Positions 46,001 through 55,470 of a DNA stretch of 64,000 nucleotides are shown here, piece after piece. Within the stretch, counting starts at the first letter, position 1, and each line of letters starts with the position of its first letter. Position numbers and translations under genes: made by a program. This DNA is from Trissonchulus latispiculum (taxonomy: Eukaryota; Nematoda; Enoplea; Enoplida; Ironidae). Below the pieces are notes generated by a model. The model saw nothing but the letters and a program-made list of their open reading frames with translations, ran no database searches and was not told the DNA's origin. Location of the stretch: positions 1-64,000 of the forward strand of contig JASAND010028320.1 in assembly GCA_030248195.1 (NCBI GenBank), given 5' to 3'.

Positions 46001-46365
46001 TCTAATTCCATCTTCAATACGCGATTCTCCTATAAACAAAGCATATTCTATTATCCAAAAAAAGCATCCACATGGCAACACGCCAAGCAGAAAATGAACT
46101 GGACTAAGGTCAAAAACTTAACACACACACACGCACACACATGTATATATATACATGAAGTGGTAAGTTACTAAGGAATAAGAATTCCTTAGATGGAACA
46201 AACCTGCAGCAATGATTCGATCCTTTTCTGCATCTGTTCCCTTGACGCGATGGCAGGTGGTTTTAGGGAGGCGTCCATACTGTCCCCCATGAGACTGCTG
46301 GTGTCAGACTCTGCTTCCGACAAGTCAGCCACACTCATGCGATCACAGCTCAATCGGTCAGACAT
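31077..46365 (-). CDS. CCDC6: Coiled-coil domain-containing protein 6-like, complete
   Basis: Nine exons give 597 residues: 46365-46204, 46029-45931, 40778-40629, 40363-40131, 37943-37777, 37391-37235, 34666-34542, 33317-33121 and 31580-31077. All introns are GT-AG and all phases agree. Residues about 40-330 form the CCDC6 coiled coil, with the family's repeated words [53 protein letters not shown] and [14 protein letters not shown]. Human CCDC6 is about 474 residues, so this protein is longer, mostly through a Pro/Ser/Gly-rich tail (about 365-597) that includes a lone CxxC (RCTTCG). In vertebrates CCDC6 is a phosphorylated scaffold linked to the DNA-damage response and is a RET fusion partner; its role here is inferred from homology. 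The chosen start has A at -3; a second ATG lies nine codons on. The frame is open further upstream, so a 5' exon could exist. Confidence 0.92.
31668..32067. mobile_element. CTGG-TIR element in CCDC6 intron 8
   Basis: The ends are CTGGCTTATTTTTA and TAAAAATAAGCCAG. An exact 5-bp duplication GCTAG lies at 31663-31667 and 32068-32072. The core contains AAAATCGCTAAAAATGAC and CCGGCGAAGCCGG. The edges are long runs of G and C. Confidence 0.85.
33377..34384. mobile_element. TTAA-flanked element, copy 1, CCDC6 intron 7
   Basis: The ends GGTGCTGGTATC and GATACCAGCACC are perfect 12-bp inverted repeats bordered by TTAA on both sides (33373-33376, 34385-34388). TTAA targeting is typical of piggyBac and Kolobok transposons. 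No transposase frame is present. It makes up most of the 1.2 kb intron. Confidence 0.85.
34689..35686. mobile_element. TTAA-flanked element, copy 2, CCDC6 intron 6
   Basis: A second member of the same family, directly oriented with copy 1 and alignable along its whole length. The ends are GGTGGTGGTATC and AACCACCACC, between TTAA at 34685-34688 and 35687-35690. One end lies only about 22 bases from the exon 7 splice acceptor, so the branch point may come from the element. Confidence 0.85.
35691..36918. mobile_element. Foldback element in CCDC6 intron 6
   Basis: The left arm (about 35691-36240) returns inverted at about 36330-36918. Paired landmarks include AAATTTGTCCGATTGGCC, ATCTGCATCTAAGGGAATTA and ATATGATTTGGCACATGTGC. 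It directly abuts the TTAA element. The left arm holds a duplicated AATTAATTAAAAATCTCTGC segment that the right arm has once. Confidence 0.75.
38695..39098. mobile_element. CTGG-TIR element in CCDC6 intron 4
   Basis: The ends are CTGGCTTAGGCTTATCCC and TAGGGATAAGCCAG. An exact 5-bp duplication GCTCC lies at 38690-38694 and 39099-39103. The core is the same as in the 31668-32067 copy. Confidence 0.85.
39211..39662. repeat. Tandem repeat, four copies of 116-120 bp
   Basis: The unit starts GCCAAAGGATAATTAAATTT at 39211, 39327, 39447 and 39564. Copies are nearly identical apart from short indels (an extra AAA, an ATAT) and the number of GCCATT hexamers at the junctions. Lies in CCDC6 intron 4. 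Confidence 0.9.
39663..40130. other. CCDC6 intron 4 remainder
   Basis: Unique-looking sequence between the tandem array and exon 4. A 96-codon open stretch on the minus strand (39703-39993) has no recognisable domain and no splice context with the gene. Confidence 0.4.
40823..40845. repeat. (TA)n microsatellite
   Basis: About eleven uninterrupted TA dinucleotides just upstream of CCDC6 exon 3, in intron 2. Confidence 0.9.
41164..41972 (-). mobile_element. tRNA-derived SINE interrupted by a G-rich element
   Basis: The minus-strand head carries an A-box-like GGCCGAATGGTTAAG and a B box GAGGTTCGAACC at about 41972-41905. The body at 41164-41388 aligns with the body of the SINE at 44089-44459, sharing TTACCTTCCCACC and TACCCATTTACCGAC. 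The two pieces are separated by the insertion at 41388-41895, and part of the central region is missing. Confidence 0.65.
41388..41895. mobile_element. G-rich insertion with CAGGGTATTTT end
   Basis: It starts CAGGGTATTTTTACAGG and ends in TTTTAAAACCCTA, with G/C runs inside each edge and a CTTCGCCAGAG core word. It divides the SINE above. The start matches the terminus at 45211, so both may belong to one family. No target duplication was found. Confidence 0.5.
42305..43072. mobile_element. Inverted repeat element, ~190-bp arms
   Basis: Left arm 42305-42500 and right arm 42885-43072 are nearly perfect complements. They share AGTGCTCCTTCGTCGCATGT, AACATATGAGCCTGTCC and CGAGGCTCATATTGGCG. The 385-bp interior is unrelated. 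The near-identity of the arms suggests recent formation or gene conversion. Confidence 0.8.
43145..43690. repeat. 147-bp satellite array, about four copies
   Basis: The unit boundary CCACAGCACT recurs at 43145, 43291, 43438 and 43585. Each unit contains GCTTTCATTTGGTACCAAAT and TGACCGAAAATCGCCTAAG. Lies in CCDC6 intron 2. Confidence 0.9.
43730..45176. mobile_element. Composite repeat, locus A, ending in a hairpin
   Basis: Three ~163-bp tandem units (GACGGCAAAGTGGAACC, GAATGAGCTGGGCGCACC) lead, after a SINE insertion, into a body with ATCTGCGCAGGATCTGCGC. It ends in the hairpin ATAGGGGTCGC-TACC-GCGACCCCTAT at 45147-45172. The same order is found at 47160-48484 and 50060-50848. Confidence 0.65.
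44089..44459 (-). mobile_element. tRNA-derived SINE with perfect 13-bp target duplication
   Basis: CCCAGCAACTTGG flanks the insertion at 44076-44088 and 44460-44472. The minus-strand head GATGGCCGAGTGGTTAAGGC and B box GAGGTTCGAATCCCC resemble a Leu/Ser-type tRNA with a damaged anticodon arm. The middle part (TACCCATTTACC, CAGCTGGGTTGG, CCCTTGCTCAAGGG) resembles the conserved central domain seen in many invertebrate SINEs. It is inserted in a 163-bp tandem unit. Confidence 0.85.
45211..45575. mobile_element. Small TIR element, CAGGGTATTTT ends
   Basis: It begins CAGGGTATTTTGTTACAGG and ends AAAAATACCCTG, an 11-bp inverted repeat. The edges are rich in CCCCC and a TTGCCGGAGC word lies inside. 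The flanking 8-mers do not match. Lies in CCDC6 intron 2. Confidence 0.5.
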
Positions 46366-46566
46366 AATTTGAACAGAACGATGAGAAATCTGGTTAAATG
46401 TAGGCTCAAGTGGCCTATGACCAAAGTATCGTAGATAGATGTACACAGGCAAAATAGCAGAAGAATCAATCAAATATATACCATCGAACACACTAAGACT
46501 AAGAGGACCTCCTCACTTAGAAACTGAAAAAATCAACAGACTATACACGGTTACGTAGTTACATTG

Positions 46567-46890
46567 CTGGCTTGTTTCTTGGCGATTTTTTAAGGAGGAG
46601 GGTTCGATGGGGCCACTCATCGATTGGGGGGCTCACCCAAAATAGGGGACATTTTTGGGAAAATTTTTTACGTTTTTAAGTGTAGAAAACAGCGAAAATC
46701 GCTAAAAATGACTAAGGTTAAGTGTTTTTAAGCTAAAATCGTGAAAATTTCCTTAAAAATCCGGCGAAGCCCGAAAATTTTTTAAAATTTTAGGGTCAAA
46801 ATGGAAAAATTTGGCAATTTTTTTAGTTATGGGGGAGGTCACCGAATGGAAGGCGGCCCCCAACCCCCCCCCCCACTAGTGATAAGACAG
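46567..46890. mobile_element. CTGG-TIR element upstream of CCDC6
   Basis: The exact 5-bp duplication CATTG lies at 46562-46566 and 46891-46895. The ends CTGGCTTGTTTCTTGG and GTGATAAGACAG are more worn than in other copies. The core has AAAATCGCTAAAAATGAC and CCGGCGAAGCCCG. It starts about 200 bases upstream of the chosen CCDC6 start codon, so it may lie in the promoter or a 5' intron. Confidence 0.8.
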
Positions 46891-47159
46891 CATTGCGTAG
46901 CTCCTAATCGTTACACAAGTGCAGTTAGGATTAACTTGAATGATCCGAAAATAACCCTGAAGCAAAAATTAGAAAATATATAACGTCTAAACGTTTTTAG
47001 ACTTTTTGTATATATAGTTTGCAGTATATATATATATAACAAGTAACAGAAATGCTCCGCACAAAAGGGGATAATATGTGTGTTGGGCCTATGTCTATCC
47101 TTTAAATTTCGGTTGAGAAAGTAAAGGCATAAATCCGACATAGCAACTATTGGTGGATG

Positions 47160-48484
47160 GTTCCATGTAAAAAGTTGCTCAGCTCACTTAGGGCTTTCAG
47201 TCGATACCAAATTTGACCACTTTTGAAAAATTTTATGTTTGACCCAAAATCGCCTAAGTCCCCACCCCACCCCAACACAGCACTCTACAGCCACCTTGTG
47301 TACGTAGTTCAATGACAAAAGTTGCTCTGCTCACTTAGGGCTTTCATTTGATACCAAATTTGACCACTTTTGAGAAACTTTATTTTCGACCATTTGACCC
47401 TCCCACCCGACTGACCCTTCAAACGGCAAAGTAGAACCAGCCCAGCAAAATAGGTACGTCGGACAGCAAAAAGAATACCGGGAATGAGCTGAGCACACCA
47501 GAAAACCCCTATAGACAAAGTTTTGAGAGGCCAGGTAGAGCCTACTATGGACCTCCAGGAAGCGGTTTCCGACTTGACCCTCCAGACGGCAAAGTAGAAC
47601 CAGCCCAGCAATATAGACACGTCGGACGGCAAAACGGATACCGGGAATGAGCTGGGCACACCAGAAAACCCCTATAGACAAAGTTTTGAGAGGCCAGGTA
47701 GAGCCTACTATGGGCCTCCAGGAAGCGGTTTCCGACATGACCCTCCCGACGGCAAAGTGGAACCAGCCCAGCAAGATGGGTGGGTCTGACGGTAAAACTG
47801 ACTGCGGGAATCGATTCTCCGTGCCAGAAAACCATTGTATGGAAGATTTGAGCTTTCAAAGTTAAATAGATAGCGAGAAATTTCGATTTTTCATTTTTCG
47901 AATTTTCGCCATCTTTGACGGGCCACTGTGGTCGCTAGGGAAGTGATAGAGAAACGCAACCTGGACCGTTAGTTAGTTCAATATATGTAATTTCTGAATA
48001 TAAAAAGAAATCAGCTCCAGCTCGTAACGTTCGACCTGAGCGACGACCACAAAAATGGTCACTTTTCGCTATGAGCCGACTTTGCGGCGCCACTGCGGCG
48101 CTGTGGCGCAGCTGCGGCGCAAAAAAAGTTGTGATTCTTAAATTCCTTAGAGGGTACTACTAGACCCCATAGCCCTTTAGGTTGGCCCACCGCTGCGGAT
48201 CACGTGAAAGCGGCGAACATTATGTACAATACAACCATCAAATAGGAGAAACCGGAAAAAAAACATCGCCGCCATAACCGGTCCGGGGCGCAACTTTTTA
48301 ACGGTAAGTGATACGGGGCTGAAACTTCACAGACATACTAAACTCGATGTGCTCTACAATTTGCGCATGAAATCTGCGCAGGATCTGCGCAGGATTTTGC
48401 GCAGCTTCTGCGCAGCTTATTTTACACTGTCTCCAGCCACTTTTCACACATATTATAGGGGTCGCCGCCGCGACCCCTATGATA
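47160..48484. mobile_element. Composite repeat, locus B, ending in a hairpin
   Basis: 147-bp-type units come first, then 163-bp-type units (about 47410-47800). A body with GGCGCCACTGCGGCGCTGTG and CTGCGCAGG iterations follows. The terminal hairpin at 48455-48480 has the same 11-bp stem with loop CGCC. Confidence 0.7.
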
Positions 48485-50059
48485 TGCATATGTTAGGGAC
48501 GAATTTGAGGGAACGGTCGTTTAGGGGGGTCCGCCTCCTCATTAGAATAAGCCCAGATTATGAGATCTATAGATACTTGAGTTGGGGGAAGGGTTAGCAC
48601 TGAAAACGCAGCGTACATTATCATACGCATATATGTACGTATATTATCTTACGCAGCGTAAAAAGAATTGAAAAATTGGAAAGAACTAAAGGCCACTTTA
48701 GATATTGCGCGGGTGCAAAACTGTGTTATGGACCACCTCCCCGTCCCATTTCAATCGACCTCAGCCAAGCAAGCACAGTTTAGTTCGATAAAACATGTCG
48801 ATTTAGCACACAGATTTGATTAAACCAGAAAGGCTCACTATATATACACACATATATACATTTGTAACGATTGTACGTTTATGTGAGCTGCTGCCGTAAT
48901 TATAATGTACGCATGCTATATAATTATAATGCTCCTCAAATATGTATGTCATGATAGCTATATATGCGCGCACAACGTGTACAATCACAGCTGTATATAA
49001 CGTATTCACAAAGTATTAAATTACAGGCAAACATACTCACATCGCCAGACGTCTGCTATGATTAGTTTCGCTGCATAATGCTATTCTAAACCAACACAGT
49101 GAACAACACACTGTGTAAAAGACTGAAATACATGTACAAAATTTCAATTTAGAATTTAAATGACGTGCCCTAATAAGAAGATAATGCAAGCACGCTACCA
49201 TATTCGTTGCTATGACAACACTATCCAAAGGTAGCCTTATAGTTGCACGCGTAAAGCTAGTATAGGTACATATATAATAAAGAGGGCCACCAGACTAGGT
49301 TTTTAGTGGAACGAGTTCACTCTCTCTTTCCATCCCACGTCCATGAATACAATTGTCGCCTTCCACCTGCCATAGGACATACGTATAACTTGTTCTCACC
49401 ATAGTGCCTATACTTATATGAATTTTGGGTTGTGGCAACCTATTCATGAATTTCTAACGGATCCACAAATTCGTACGGTAAGCGATTCAATATTTGCAGT
49501 TTAGTAGTATAGGGGCGCGACAACTACCCCCTATAATATAGGCGTAAAAGGCGCTGCGCGGCCCTTAGATCCCGTTCGGGCACCGTGCCGGCTAAACGGC
49601 TATATAACCTACTGCCGGCTAAACGGCTATATACTCTACTGCCGGCTACTCAACGAAACTAGACAAATTTGGTATATATCGTTGGAATCAGCACGACAAG
49701 TAGCAAAAAGTTTTGGTCAAAATTTTCACAGTTGAAAATTTTCGCTTCCGGGCACGTTAGTTTCGTCTGTTACTTTTTCCGCGTAAGTCACGCTTGGACA
49801 AACACTTTTCTTCAAATTCACAAACTGAACGATCTAGGCATTTGTAGTCGTTGAATTTTGGCTGTTCTGAGAGTAATTTTGAACAATTTTCCGCAGCCAG
49901 GCCGGTCACCTGTGACAGCTAAAATGGCCAAAAAAGACCAATTATGTGTCGCGGCTACAGGGCTCAAGGGCGGTTCATACTTGACTCTCTGTCTCTAGTT
50001 CTCTGTCTCTGTCTTCATCATCATCATCCTCATTAGGGCCATGCGGAGCGGATCCATAC
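48485..50059. other. Intergenic DNA upstream of CCDC6
   Basis: No gene is recognised. A CTGG-TIR right end (TTAGAATAAGCCCAG) lies at about 48540-48554 without a visible partner. At 49590-49650 a short GCCGGCTAAACGGCTATATA unit repeats two to three times. TA/CA microsatellites occur around 48840-48860. Confidence 0.45.
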
Positions 50060-50848
50060 AGCTTTTGGTTTCGTTTCATTTGGTACCAAATTTGACCACT
50101 TTTAAAAATTTTAATTTTTGACCCAAAATTTTTGACCTTGTAAGTCGGTACCGACTTGACCCTCCCGACAGCAAAGTGGAACCAGCCCAGCAAAATGGGT
50201 GGGTCGGGCGGCAAAACAGACTCCGGGAATGAGCTGGGCGCACCAGAAAACCTCTATAGACAAAGTTTTGAGAGGCCATGCACAGTCCTATATGGTGTTC
50301 TTGTAAGTCGGTACCGACTTGACCCTCCCGACAACAAAGTGGAACCAGCCCAGCAAAATGGGTGGGTCGGACTGCAAAACGGACACCGGAAATGAGCTGC
50401 GCAGCGACCACAAAAATGGTCACTTTTCGCTCTGAGCCGACTTTGCGGCGCCGCTGCGGCGCTGTGGCGCACCTGCGGCGCAAAAAAAGTAGCGATTCTT
50501 AAATGGCGCATGGGGTACTACCAGACCCTATACCGCTTTAGGTCCGCCCTCCGCTGCAGATTACGTGAAAGAGGCGGAAAGTCAGGACAATACGACCATT
50601 AAATAGGAGAAACCGGGAAAAAAAACATCGCCGCCATAACCGGTCCGGGGCGCAACTTTTTAACGGAAAGTGATACGGGGCTGAAACTTCGCACACATAC
50701 TAAACTCGATGTGCTCTACAATTTGCGCATGAAATCTGCGCAGGATCTGCGCAGGATTTTGCGCAGCCTCTGCGCAGCTTATTTTACGGTGTCTCCAGGG
50801 ACTTTTGACACATACATTATAGGGGTCGCTGCCGCGACCCCTATGATA
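50060..50848. mobile_element. Composite repeat, locus C, ending in a hairpin
   Basis: The shortest of the three loci. About two 163-bp-type units are joined directly to the GGCGCCGCTGCGGCGCTG body. The hairpin at 50819-50844 has loop TGCC, and the sequence after GATA diverges from the other loci. Confidence 0.7.
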
Positions 50849-51600
50849 TATTTCGAAAACTTCCGGAAAATTTTCAACAGTTTCGCAACATTTGAACTTA
50901 TCGGGTTTTCCGGTACCCATCGTGCGGTAACTACGTATTGGCATTTTCAATCAAACTTTTGGAAATATGAATTATGAAAAGAAATATGAATAGGTTAAAT
51001 CTTTACAAAACTTGTAATTCGTTAAAATCCGAAAAAAAGTAGCATATATTACAGTGTAAGAAAACCTCTTGAAAAGTCTAAAGACTAGATAATCACTAAC
51101 GAATGTAAAATTGTTTTAATATTTTTACTTTTTTACAATTACATTCCTATTAGATTTCGACGGAGTTTACAAAAATCGCTTCTCCGCGTTATAAACGCAG
51201 TAGAAGCACTTAAGGGTAGGGGGTCCATTTTTGGTCAATTTTCCGACCATCTCCGATTTCGCTCATTTTCACATAATGATCGTTGAGTAGGATATTTTAA
51301 TAAGTTTTAAAATTAAACTCGAATCACGGTTGTTAAGTAATTTCAACTCAAAGTTGAGGTCCGCATGTGTTAAACATAATAATAGGAAACAGAAAAAGTG
51401 GCGATTTGATTCTTGCGCCAAAAAATCTCTCGACGAACAGTTGTAATCCTGTATAATTTAGTATTTATATATAATGTAGCTATAATCATAAAATGCGGTA
51501 AGCTGGAAGTAAAACTTTCAGAGGCCCTTAAATTTTTTTAAAAATTTTTTATTTATCGAAAATTGATTTTATTGAAAATTTATTGAATTATACTGTCAAA
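50849..51600. other. AT-rich intergenic DNA
   Basis: Nothing recognised. It may contain the 3' tail of the minus-strand LINE fragment that follows, but no tail repeat is evident. Confidence 0.4.
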
Positions 51601-52320
51601 CTATGAATAGTACTTACTTCTGTACTTAGGTACTTTGTGCTTAATCCGTGAGACTAGTCGTCGCCGACAGCCGTAGGGATGCCCCCGTCTGATGAGTTGA
51701 TCCCGGTCAGCCGCCAGGTCCTTCAAGATTCCAACGTTGTTTCTTGCCCACACTACGGCACCGTACGCAGATTTGAGATGTAGCTGCTCCAGGTCGCTCA
51801 TCACAGTTGACTTCCATGTTTTCTTTGGAGCAGATCGAATACACTTCCAGTCAGGTGGGGGAGGCATGCACCAGATCCGTGAGCAGAGACGTTCATTGGG
51901 CAGGCGTGCGATGTGGCCCAGCCACCTCAGTCGTGAAAGTCTGAGCATGTCGGCCATAGAGGGTTGGTTGCAACAGGACAGACGAATTTGGACGTTTGGA
52001 AGCCAGTCCTTCAGGCTGATGCCGAGTATCGAGCGCAGGCACGCCATTTGGAAGGTTTCGAGCCTGTCGAGATTCACCTTCAGGGAACTCCATGTTTCGC
52101 ATCCGTATAGCAGTACGGGGACGACTGAGGCATTGTAAATTTTCATGTTGGTGTTAATGGGTATATCTGATCTGTGCCATAGTCGCCGCGACAGACGGTG
52201 GAACGTGACGCTCGCTTTGCCGATCCTGCTGTCGATGTCTTCGTTCGGCGCGATAGCACGGGAGCTGATGGTAGAGCCGAGGTAGCAGAAAGCGTCAACA
52301 ATGTATCTCAGTGCGCAGAA
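51601..52320 (-). pseudogene. LINE reverse transcriptase, C-terminal fragment
   Basis: The minus-strand frame reads FCYLGSTIS, then LLYGCETWSS, CLRSILGI, RLRWLGHIARLP and a PKKTW word. This is the well-known region after the polymerase fingers/palm in non-LTR retrotransposon endonuclease-reverse transcriptases. About 235 codons to a stop are open, but the catalytic YxDD region and the endonuclease are absent, so the copy is truncated at its 5' side. The frame is intact over what remains, which suggests a fairly recent insertion. The exact clade cannot be set from this piece. Confidence 0.85.
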
Positions 52321-52757
52321 TTTAAATTTGACACTAGTTTTTAGGTAGGTTTTTTACCCACATATGTAGGCGATCCAGATCACCCCTTGGGTCCGGAGGA
52401 TCCGGACCGAGTTCACCAGCCGGACAGTCTACCAGAAGCAGCGGAGGCAGCTGAAAACATGTGCGCAATGGTTTTTCGGGGCGCTGAGCTCGAATTTGCC
52501 ATTAGTTTTGTCCTAGGGGTTGTCCCAGAGCTTTTAACAAAACGTTGATAGTGATTTTTCTTTTGTGAATTTGTTACTCAGTACCAGCAAAGATGTTAAT
52601 TTTGCTCCGGAGTTGTTCGAGTACGTAAATGAAGCTTTATGAAACTGCCCCCTGGTATCGGTCTCGTTCTCGGTCTCGGTGTCGGTGATATCTCGGTCTC
52701 GCAAAAGCCTTGCTGTGCTGTAGCTGAACAGCCGGAGGTCACACTTAGAACTCTCAA
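52321..52757. other. Unassigned sequence next to retrotransposon remains
   Basis: A short CGGTCTCGGTGTCGGT-type simple repeat lies at about 52662-52702. The rest has no supported gene. It could be 5' sequence of the RNase H-bearing element, cut by the insertion at 52758. Confidence 0.35.
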
Positions 52758-53037
52758 CTGGGCTTATTCTAGGGATTTTTTCTTGGGGGGGCTCTTTGGG
52801 GGGCCCACGGGGTGCGAGTCATTTTGGGGGGGGCGAAAATTTTTCTAAATTAGCAATCGCCAAAAATAAGCGGATTTAGTGCTTAAATAGGCAAAAATCT
52901 ACTAAAAATCTCCGGCGAAGCCGGAAAATTTTTGAAAAATTGGCCTTCTGAGCGATTTTTTCAATGCAAAGGTTGGTACCAAAAGGGAGGGAAGGGTGTT
53001 TATGGGGGGGCCCGGCCCCCCCATAGAATAAGCCCAG
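52758..53037. mobile_element. CTGG-TIR element (280 bp)
   Basis: The ends are CTGGGCTTATTCTAGGG and TAGAATAAGCCCAG. The exact 5-bp duplication CTCAA lies at 52753-52757 and 53038-53042. It is the shortest clean member seen and is useful as the family reference. Confidence 0.88.
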
Positions 53038-53639
53038 CTCAAAAGCCAACCAAACTGGAGAGCCGAAGTTAGTAAAGCCATCAATGGAACCTGAATTCGA
53101 ATTCAACAGTGCGTCCGAGAGCCTCTCTGCCTGCTACCGCCAACTCCCCATCGAGAACTCAGAACGGTGGTGGAGACAGACAGCACATTAGTGAAGAACT
53201 GCCAGAAATCACTGCCACCGGTGACAAGAAGAAACCTGTGCACAGAAGCTATCTCCGGCCTGCCCAGAGCAGCTCTGGGCATCTGGACGGACGGTTCAGC
53301 GGAGTCTGGAACTAGCAAAGGCGAAAGTAGAGTGCTCATCATTCACAATCGAAGAGGCAGACGGAACCGCCTGGCTTTTGCAGCTGGAAAAGTGTGCTCC
53401 AGCTACCGGGCGGAAGTGAATGCCGTCCACCAAGCGCTCAGATGGCTCTAACGGAACTACGTCACTGCTGACTCACTGCGGTCTGATCAGGATCTACACT
53501 GACTCACTGTCTCTAGTCGAACGCCTCTCCAACGGACTTCGCCCCCCGGCCACTGACCTGGAGCAGAGACTTTGGCAGCAACTGGAGCTGTTCGCTCAGG
53601 CTGAGATACAGACATGGGTGTACCAGGCTACAGTTTACC

Positions 53640-54005
53640 CTCTGTGAGAGACCCCCCCCCACGAGAAGGTCAGATCCCCACCCCCAGACCCGACCTCGAC
53701 TACTCCCCCCCCCCAAGCCGAGCTCAGACCCCCCTCCCCCCTAAAATGGGGTCCAAACGAGAGAAAAAATGCCAAATGTTTGCAATTTTTCAGAAATTTT
53801 CTGAAAAAAATTTACTGGAAATAATAAAAAACGCTAAAAAATAGGTTTTAAAATGCAAAACGACTAGTTTTTTAGTAGATTTATGTCAAAAAGGACTCTA
53901 TTTTAGCTGAAAACTGGGTACAGTTTGGGTACAGTTTTTTCCAAATCTTCCGATTTTTAGACCCCCCCCCCAAGCCAGATTTGGACTTTTTACTCCCCCC
54001 AACCC
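53640..54005. mobile_element. G/C-run-edged insertion within the RNase H pseudogene
   Basis: A block beginning with C10 and ending with CCCCCC, with AAAAATTTACTGG-like AT-rich core, replaces what should be continuous RNase H coding sequence. It resembles the CTGG-TIR class in style, but no clean inverted repeat or target duplication was found. Confidence 0.5.
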
Positions 54006-54140
54006 AAACAGGTGGTACAGATCCAAATAATGTGGGTTCCCTAGCCACTGCGGCGTAAGAGGTAACGAGAAAGCCGACAGGTTGGCCAGAAATGGTAGCA
54101 AAATGGTGCCGTAGAATTCCAATCGATCTCCCCACAGCTA

Positions 54141-55398
54141 TAGCAAGGTTCACAAAAAAATCACCCCGAAAATTCACAAAAAAAATCACCCACCTAGACG
54201 GCTAACAACAAGCCGCAGCCGGAAAATTTTTTGCATGGTAATAGCCACAAGTCCCAACCCTAACATATATAAGTTTGGCTGCCGAGGTCCAACTCCTCCG
54301 ACTAGGGTGCCCAAAATAGTCGACCCACCCAAAATCGGACCCTCGGACAACTCCGGACCAAAATTGAAATTTTTGCTGGTACTCACTATGGACTTTGCGC
54401 AGCTACCCCATATTATGCATGTGACATGTCCTAACTCTAAGCTATCGAACCATATATTGGATTCCCTGCCATGTCCTCTGGGTTCGCCACCGGCGGGTGA
54501 TTTTTTTTGTGAACAAGTTCACAAAAGAAAAATCACTATATATCAACTATTTATAAAATGCCTCTGGGGCAACCGCTAGGGTAAAACTAATGCCAAATTC
54601 GAGCTCAGCTACCCGGAAAACCTATATAGAGCATGTTTTAGGTACCTCAACCCCTTCTGACAGACGGTCCGGCCGATGGACCCGGCCCGGACCCTCCGGA
54701 CCCAGGGGGTGGTCAGGATCACCTATCTGGGCAAACGCTACCTAAAAACTAATGCCAAATTTGAATTCTACGCACCGAAAAACCTATATAGGCGAGTTTT
54801 TAGGCTTCTGGGGCCTTGAAATAAAATTTTTGGTCAGTCACGTGACCCCGACCCAGGTCACGTGACCCTAGGCCAAGTCACGTGACCATTCCAGATTCGA
54901 AATTACTCCGCCAAATTGTTTGTTCTGTGCTTACTAGAGCAATAGAACACAAAATAAGTGGATTCCTAGCTTCCTGGTATCAATAATAAAGGTCAAGCAC
55001 ATTGGCCTGGGTAGCCACTTTGGACCCGGGGGCCGAGAACCAAAATTCGAAGTTCAGCCTGTGCAAAAAAAACTTTGGGGTCCAAATTTTTTACATAATA
55101 ACACTATGGACTATGCTCTATTTATGCATGAAAAGAAAAATTTCCTAGCTATATCCTGAGATCAGATCCGGTGGTGATTTTTTTGTGAACAAGTGATTTT
55201 TTTGTGAATTCGTTCACAAAAAAAAATCACAAAAATTTTTTATTACTCACGCTACATGAGGGCTACCGGCATGAAATTTGCACCATATGTAGAGGGGGTC
55301 ACTGCCGTTCCATACGTACCAAAAGTTTTTCGATCGGACTTCATTTGCGAAATTGCCAGCAAAATTTCGATTTTTGATTTTTTTTGTGAACCTTGCTA
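54141..55398. mobile_element. TA-flanked TIR element with palindromic subterminal repeats
   Basis: The ends TAGCAAGGTTCACAAAAAAA and its complement TTTTTTTGTGAACCTTGCTA are flanked by TA on each side, the target of Tc1/mariner-type transposons. Inside, GTGATTTTTTTGTGAA words occur repeatedly in both orientations, at about 54498-54538 and 55170-55226. No transposase frame is present. Uninterrupted retrotransposon sequence resumes on both sides. Confidence 0.78.
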
Positions 55399-55470
55399 TA
55401 CTACTGTCCTGAGGAGGGAAACGACATCGGAGAGGCATAATGGACTAAGCCACGAAACCAGAACATTATT

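Larger units (their letters stand above)
53160..55470 (+). pseudogene. Retrotransposon RNase H domain, broken and split by insertions
   Basis: Piece 1 (about 53160-53640) carries the RNase H words WTDGS, YRAEV and, after a frameshift, YTDSLS, that is the first three acidic active-site residues. Piece 2 (about 54010-54140) carries PSHCGVRGNEKADRLA, the C-terminal His and final Asp of the same fold. Piece 3 (about 55401-55470) seems to continue the frame. A G-rich block divides pieces 1 and 2, and a TA-flanked element divides pieces 2 and 3. Cellular-type RNase H of this kind follows reverse transcriptase in several non-LTR retrotransposon clades. The frameshifts make it non-functional. Confidence 0.75.

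Noticed and set aside
47309..47859. Minus-strand frames of 104-147 codons
   Set aside because: They are translations of the ~163-bp tandem units of composite locus B. The same peptides recur at loci A and C with frameshifts.
53640..54005. Assignment of this block to the CTGG-TIR family
   Set aside because: It has similar G/C-run edges, but no CTGG ends or 5-bp duplication could be shown.
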